From: Pseudomonas anuradhapurensis
Lineage (GTDB): Bacteria > Pseudomonadota > Gammaproteobacteria > Pseudomonadales > Pseudomonadaceae
Direction of reading: 5' to 3'
Length of the DNA stretch: 64,000 nucleotides
NCBI RefSeq assembly: GCF_014269225.2
Contig: NZ_CP077097.1
Span: 4,165,001 to 4,229,000, forward strand
A program made the position numbers and the translations under genes. Positions 59,854-64,000 of this stretch are shown in pieces. The notes beneath the pieces were generated by a model, which did not search any database, was not told the DNA's origin, and saw nothing but the letters and a program-made list of their open reading frames with translations. Each line of letters begins with the position of its first letter. The stretch's first letter is position 1.

Positions 59854-60816
59854 TCACTGGCGCGCCTGGGCGTCCTGGGGGCGCATGGACAGCGCCACGC
59901 GCTCCGCGGTCCCCAGCGGAATTTCGCCGACCACGGTGACCATCACCTTGCCCTTGGGCGTGTTCAGCCGCCGCGATACCGCCGAGGTCGGGCCAAGCTG
60001 GGTGCGCATGTCGGTCCCACCGTCATCGCTTACCGGCTCCAGAAACACCGAGAAACGCGCCAGGCCATCGTCATACATCAGGCTGCTGACCACACCACCT
60101 TGCTTCGGATCACGGCGCACCGAACTGTTGACCAGCTCGAACCCTGGCGGCAACCAGTCCGAACGCCAGCCGGCAACCTTGTCATTGGCCACGGCAGCCA
60201 CACGCTGCACGGGCTTGCAGGCAGCACTGGCGCGCAGGTCCTCATCGCTGGGCACGGCGGTATCGAGACGGGTCATCTGGAAGCGTTCGAGCAACTGCCC
60301 CTTGTCGTTGATCATCAACGAGCGCAGCGGCAGCCCGGTGGCGCGGTCCAGATGCATTTCGAAGGCATAGCGGTGCTGGTCACGCGGGTTGAGCGTCACG
60401 ATCACGGCATCGCGCCCGGCGACACGCGACTTGCCCGCCACGCTCAAATCGTACCAACCCATCAGTTTCAGTGGATCAAGCACACGCTGGGCAGCGTCCG
60501 CAGGCGGCGTCACACCGTTGGCCAAAGCCCCGCTGACGCACTCTACCTTGCCATCCACGCGCACGATTTCCTGGGCCGCGCCATCGAGCTGCAGGAGCCG
60601 CTCGCTGACCTTGCCATTCTCAACCTTGTGCCAGATCTCGTGGGAGGAGAAGCTGCCGTTACGTTCGTAGACAAAAGAGCCTTGGTAGCTCTGCTTTTGC
60701 TCGGCCTGTGCCAGCTTGTTCAACCACTCGCCTGCTTCGGGCGATGAGTTGGCCGCCAATGCTGGCACCGTCATGCAGCTGCCAATCAGCAGCGACAGGA
60801 GAGGTAGCGCGCGCAT
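59854..60816 (-). CDS. mucB: Periplasmic anti-sigma regulator MucB (RseB family)
   Basis: A 320-residue protein with a signal peptide (about residues 1-21) and the two RseB domains: an N-terminal LolA-like fold (SYQGSFVYERNG) and a smaller C-terminal domain (DDGLARFSVFLEP). It binds the periplasmic part of MucA and protects it from cleavage until envelope stress is sensed. It lies 12 bases after mucA in the algU operon. Confidence 0.95.
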   Translation of the reverse strand: MRALPLLSLLIGSCMTVPALAANSSPEAGEWLNKLAQAEQKQSYQGSFVYERNGSFSSHEIWHKVENGKVSERLLQLDGAAQEIVRVDGKVECVSGALANGVTPPADAAQRVLDPLKLMGWYDLSVAGKSRVAGRDAVIVTLNPRDQHRYAFEMHLDRATGLPLRSLMINDKGQLLERFQMTRLDTAVPSDEDLRASAACKPVQRVAAVANDKVAGWRSDWLPPGFELVNSSVRRDPKQGGVVSSLMYDDGLARFSVFLEPVSDDGGTDMRTQLGPTSAVSRRLNTPKGKVMVTVVGEIPLGTAERVALSMRPQDAQARQ

Positions 60817-60828
60817 GATCCTCCTTAC

Positions 60829-61419
60829 TTAACGGTTTTCCAGGCTTGCGGCGCGGGCATACGGCAATGCGGTTTCAGTGCCCTTGAGCGCGGATTCCTG
60901 GGCATGCTGGCGCAGATAGCCCGGCAGACGCTGATCCCAGCCGGCCTGGTTCTGCAGCACGCCGTTGGCCATCGGCCCGGTCGGTTGCTCACTGCTCTCA
61001 CTATAGCCTGCCAAAACGGCCGGGCCCTGTGCTTGTGGCACGGTCACGCCTTGCTGGGCAGGTTGCTGGGCTGCGAGCTCGGCGCCAGTGATCTCGTCCT
61101 GGTTGTACATGCGTACACCGGCCAGCACCGCGACGGTAACCGAGGCAGCCACCGCCAGGCGGCCAATGCTGCGCCATGGGCCCTTCTTGACCTTGGCCGG
61201 CACGGCTTCGTCAGCCAGTGCTGCAGAAACCGCCGCCGCAATATCCAGGTTCGGCAGCAGCAGCTCCTTGTGCATGGCTGCACGGGCGACCTGGTAGCGC
61301 GACCAGGTGGCACGGGTTTCAGTATCGTCGACGGCATTCAATACCCGACGCAGTTCAAGCTCGTCCGCTTCGTTATCCATTACCGCGGACAGCGATTCCT
61401 GCAAAGCTTCACGACTCAT
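60829..61419 (-). CDS. mucA: Anti-sigma factor MucA
   Basis: A 196-residue single-pass inner-membrane protein. The N-terminal RseA-type domain (MSREALQESLSAVMDNEADELELRRVL) holds AlgU. A transmembrane helix lies at about residues 85-102, and a periplasmic C-terminal part binds MucB. Regulated proteolysis releases AlgU. The gene is full-length, with no mucoidy-type truncation visible. Confidence 0.96.
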   Translation of the reverse strand: MSREALQESLSAVMDNEADELELRRVLNAVDDTETRATWSRYQVARAAMHKELLLPNLDIAAAVSAALADEAVPAKVKKGPWRSIGRLAVAASVTVAVLAGVRMYNQDEITGAELAAQQPAQQGVTVPQAQGPAVLAGYSESSEQPTGPMANGVLQNQAGWDQRLPGYLRQHAQESALKGTETALPYARAASLENR

Positions 61420-61450
61420 GGCGGTTCCTCTCTTGGCTGTCGCCGCTGTC

Positions 61451-62032
61451 TCAGGTTTCCTGCAGCAAAGGTTGCAGGGCTTTGTCTATGGCCTCCCGAG
61501 CGCGGAAGATTCGAGAGCGCACGGTACCCACCGGACATTGCATGACACTGGCAATGTCTTCGTAACTCAGTCCATCGAACTCGCGCAGCGTCAGGGCCGT
61601 GCGCAGGTCTTCCGGCAGTTGCTGGATGGTGCGATGGACAGTGCCTTCGATTTCATCCCGCAACAACGAGCGCTCTGGGGACTCGAGATCCTTGAGACCA
61701 TGATCGCCGTCGTAAAACTCCGCATCCTCGGAGCTCACATCGCTGTCTGGTGGCCGTCTTCCACGGGACACCAGGTAGTTCTTCGCCGTGTTGATGGCGA
61801 TGCGGTAAAGCCACGTATAGAACGCGCTGTCGCCGCGGAAATTGCCAAGCGCACGGTAGGCCTTGATGAAGGCTTCCTGTGCTACATCCTGGGCCTCGTG
61901 GGTATCGTGAACGAACCGCACGATCAACCCGAGAATCTTGTGCTGATACTTCAGCACCAACAGATCGAACGCTCGCCTGTCGCCGCGTTGAACACGCTCG
62001 ACAAGCTGCTGATCCTCTTCCTGGGTTAGCAT
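61451..62032 (-). CDS. algU: RNA polymerase sigma factor AlgU (RpoE-type)
   Basis: A 193-residue ECF sigma factor controlling envelope stress and alginate genes. Region 2 (FDLLVLKYQHKILGLIVRFV, DVAQEAFIKAYRAL) and region 4 (LTLREFDGLSYEDIASVMQCPVGTVRSRI) are complete. ATG at 62032 with GGAG upstream gives the standard MLTQEEDQQLV start. It heads the algU-mucA-mucB-mucD operon and is preceded by a candidate AlgU-type promoter. Confidence 0.97.
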   Translation of the reverse strand: MLTQEEDQQLVERVQRGDRRAFDLLVLKYQHKILGLIVRFVHDTHEAQDVAQEAFIKAYRALGNFRGDSAFYTWLYRIAINTAKNYLVSRGRRPPDSDVSSEDAEFYDGDHGLKDLESPERSLLRDEIEGTVHRTIQQLPEDLRTALTLREFDGLSYEDIASVMQCPVGTVRSRIFRAREAIDKALQPLLQET

Positions 62033-62465
62033 GAACACTCCTCAGTGAACTCGAAGGAGCGTTGCAGCAGCCATCGATCAGGCTTGCAACCATAGACTCG
62101 GGCTTTGCGCAAAAGTTCTCCCCTCCAAGCAAGTTTCCTGCAGCCCTTGGTCGGCTTGCACGAAAGACGCTGCACGGTCACGGCCGGCTACGTCGATAAT
62201 CAGGTTTCGAGTACGCAGGGACAGCCTGGACAGGCCTGCCGCCCTGCGTCGCCGCGGTAAATTGTGGCGTACGGGCAGCCTTCATAGGATTTCCAGCGTT
62301 ATCGGAAAGTTCCCACAAGGTTGTCGCCACCAGGCAAGTGGCATGGAAATTGGCCACCTTGGGCTGCTATAAAGGCAACCCGGCCAGCCTTAACGATAGT
62401 TTCACAATGCCATCGGCGCGTGACTATTGTGCCGCGCCCCTTCCGAAGAATACTAGTGTCCCGAC
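62033..62465. other. Divergent intergenic region between algU and nadB
   Basis: These 433 bases contain no supported gene. The half near algU carries an AlgU-type promoter. The half near nadB is AT-richer and must hold its promoter, but no clear -35/-10 pair was assigned. Confidence 0.5.
62092..62118 (-). promoter_or_regulatory. Candidate autoregulatory AlgU promoter
   Basis: On the minus strand GAACTT (62113-62118) is followed by a 16-base spacer and TCTAT (62092-62096), close to the GAACTT-N16/17-TCTRA consensus of AlgU/RpoE promoters. It lies about 60 bases upstream of the algU start, so AlgU would drive its own operon. Confidence 0.7.
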
Positions 62466-64000
62466 ATGAGCCAACAATTCCAACATGATGTCCTGGTGAT
62501 CGGCAGCGGTGCCGCCGGTCTCAGCCTGGCACTGAACCTGCCCAGCCACCTGCGCGTCGCCGTGCTCAGCAAGGGCGACCTGGCCAACGGCTCGACCTTC
62601 TGGGCCCAGGGCGGTGTAGCAGCGGTGCTGGACAATAGCGATACCGTGCAGTCGCATGTCGAGGACACCCTCAACGCTGGCGGTGGCCTGTGCCATGAAG
62701 AGGCGGTGCGCTTTACCGTCGAGCACAGCCGGGAAGCCATCGAATGGCTTATTGAACAAGGCGTGCCGTTTACCCGCGATGAACACTACAGCGTCGACGA
62801 TGGTGGCTTCGAATTCCACCTGACCCGCGAAGGCGGCCACAGCCACCGGCGCATCATCCATGCTGCCGACGCCACCGGTGCCGCCATCTTCACCACGCTG
62901 CTGGCCCAGGCCCGCCTGCGCCCGAATATCCAGTTGCTGGAGCAGCGCGTGGCGATCGACCTGATCACCGAACGGCGCCTGGGCCTGCCTGGCGAGCGCT
63001 GCCTGGGTGCCTACGTACTCGACCGCAACACCGGCGAAGTGGACACCTTCGGCGCGCGCTTCACCGTGCTGGCCACCGGCGGCGCAGCCAAGGTCTACCT
63101 GTATACCAGCAACCCCGATGGTGCCTGCGGCGACGGCATCGCCATGGCTTGGCGCGCCGGTTGCCGGGTGGCGAACCTGGAATTCAACCAGTTCCACCCG
63201 ACCTGCCTGTACCACCCGCAAGCCAAGAGTTTCCTGATCACCGAAGCCCTGCGCGGTGAAGGCGCCCTGCTGCGCCTGCCCAACGGCGAGCGCTTCATGC
63301 CGCGCTTCGACCCACGCGAAGAGCTGGCCCCGCGTGACATCGTGGCCCGCGCCATCGACCATGAAATGAAGCGCCTGGGTGTGGATTGCGTCTACCTGGA
63401 CATCACCCACAAGCCGGCCGAGTTCATCAAGAGCCACTTCCCCACCGTCTATGAGCGCTGCCTGGCGTTTGGCATCGACATCACCCGCCAGCCGATCCCG
63501 GTGGTACCGGCGGCGCACTATACCTGTGGCGGGGTGATGGTGGACGACCGCGGCCACACCGATGTGCCAGGGCTGTATGCCATCGGCGAAACCAGCTTTA
63601 CCGGCCTGCATGGCGCCAACCGCATGGCCAGCAATTCGCTGCTGGAGTGCTTTGTCTATGGCCGCGCTGCCGCAGCCGACATCCAGGCCTGCCTGGATGA
63701 AGTGGTCATGCCCAAGGCCCTGCCCGGCTGGGACGCCAGCCAGGTCACCGACTCGGATGAAGACGTGATCATCGCGCACAACTGGGATGAACTGCGGCGC
63801 TTCATGTGGGACTACGTCGGCATCGTGCGCACCAGCAAGCGCCTGCAGCGGGCCCAGCACCGCATTCGTTTGCTGTTGGACGAAATCGATGAGTTCTACA
63901 GCAACTACAAGGTCAGCCGCGACCTTATTGAACTGCGCAATCTGGCGCAGGTGGCCGAGCTGATGATCCGCTCGGCCATGCAGCGCAAGGAAAGCCGCGG
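62466..64000 (+). CDS. nadB: L-aspartate oxidase (3' end beyond window)
   Basis: The first 511 residues of an FAD enzyme that oxidises aspartate to iminoaspartate for NAD synthesis. The FAD loop [13 protein letters not shown] is near residue 11. Active-site and flavin segments include [31 protein letters not shown] and [18 protein letters not shown]. The reading frame is open to the window edge; the family length of about 530 residues suggests only some 20 residues are missing. ATG at 62466 gives [13 protein letters not shown]. It is divergent from algU. Confidence 0.95.
   Translation, partial: MSQQFQHDVLVIGSGAAGLSLALNLPSHLRVAVLSKGDLANGSTFWAQGGVAAVLDNSDTVQSHVEDTLNAGGGLCHEEAVRFTVEHSREAIEWLIEQGVPFTRDEHYSVDDGGFEFHLTREGGHSHRRIIHAADATGAAIFTTLLAQARLRPNIQLLEQRVAIDLITERRLGLPGERCLGAYVLDRNTGEVDTFGARFTVLATGGAAKVYLYTSNPDGACGDGIAMAWRAGCRVANLEFNQFHPTCLYHPQAKSFLITEALRGEGALLRLPNGERFMPRFDPREELAPRDIVARAIDHEMKRLGVDCVYLDITHKPAEFIKSHFPTVYERCLAFGIDITRQPIPVVPAAHYTCGGVMVDDRGHTDVPGLYAIGETSFTGLHGANRMASNSLLECFVYGRAAAADIQACLDEVVMPKALPGWDASQVTDSDEDVIIAHNWDELRRFMWDYVGIVRTSKRLQRAQHRIRLLLDEIDEFYSNYKVSRDLIELRNLAQVAELMIRSAMQRKESR

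Overview
The window looks like chromosome from a fluorescent pseudomonad, most probably the Pseudomonas putida group. The evidence is the high GC content, the glpF-glpK-glpR-glpD order, an aatJQMP/aauSR acidic amino acid locus, oprB-gcd, the algU-mucA-mucB-mucD-lepA-lepB-rnc-era-recO-pdxJ order, and many REP-type palindromes built around 'aaggccgctcctac'. I see no tRNA, rRNA, CRISPR array, insertion sequence or phage gene. The window opens just past the 3' end of a molybdopterin oxidoreductase and closes inside nadB.

Layout. 0-5 kb: a single-subunit molybdopterin oxidoreductase, argF overlapping an orphan ABC ATPase, and ybaK. 5-10.6 kb: glycerol uptake and catabolism (glpF, glpK, glpR, glpD) with recognisable GlpR operators. 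10.6-13 kb: a decayed toxin/effector gene with a DUF6543-like N-terminus, leucine-rich repeats and a NEL-type E3 ligase domain. 13-20 kb: acidic amino acid ABC transporter (gltIJKL/aatJQMP) and its sensor/sigma54 regulator pair aauSR, with regulator boxes and a -24/-12 promoter. 20-30 kb: alpha/beta hydrolase, metR, a Nudix hydrolase, lhr, a damaged gtrA-gtrB pair and an amino acid permease. 30-36 kb: a class A PBP-like protein, a PadR-type repressor with a siderophore-interacting reductase, a Pr6Pr membrane protein and a VF530 protein. 36-45 kb: a histidine-rich ZnuD-like receptor behind a Zur-type palindrome, oprB and gcd, lon and a chagasin-like lipoprotein. 45-47.4 kb: a two-gene locus resembling the XaxA/XaxB (YaxAB) binary pore-forming toxin. 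47.4-52 kb: cmoA-cmoB, a small secreted protein and a heavy-metal-type two-component system. 52-64 kb: pdxJ, recO, era, rnc, lepB, lepA, mucD, mucB, mucA, algU and divergent nadB.

How the genes work together. GlpF/GlpK/GlpD form a complete glycerol route controlled by GlpR and possibly by Hfq/Crc at an A-rich leader motif. AauSR probably senses acidic amino acids and drives gltI from a sigma54 promoter. OprB and Gcd feed periplasmic glucose oxidation. YqjI/YqjH-like and ZnuD-like genes look like separate iron- and zinc-starvation units. AlgU/MucA/MucB/MucD form the envelope-stress circuit.

The most interesting accessory material is the intact xaxAB-like toxin pair, the remnant of an LRR/NEL effector that still carries the CEDR catalytic motif, and the broken gtrAB glycosylation cassette.
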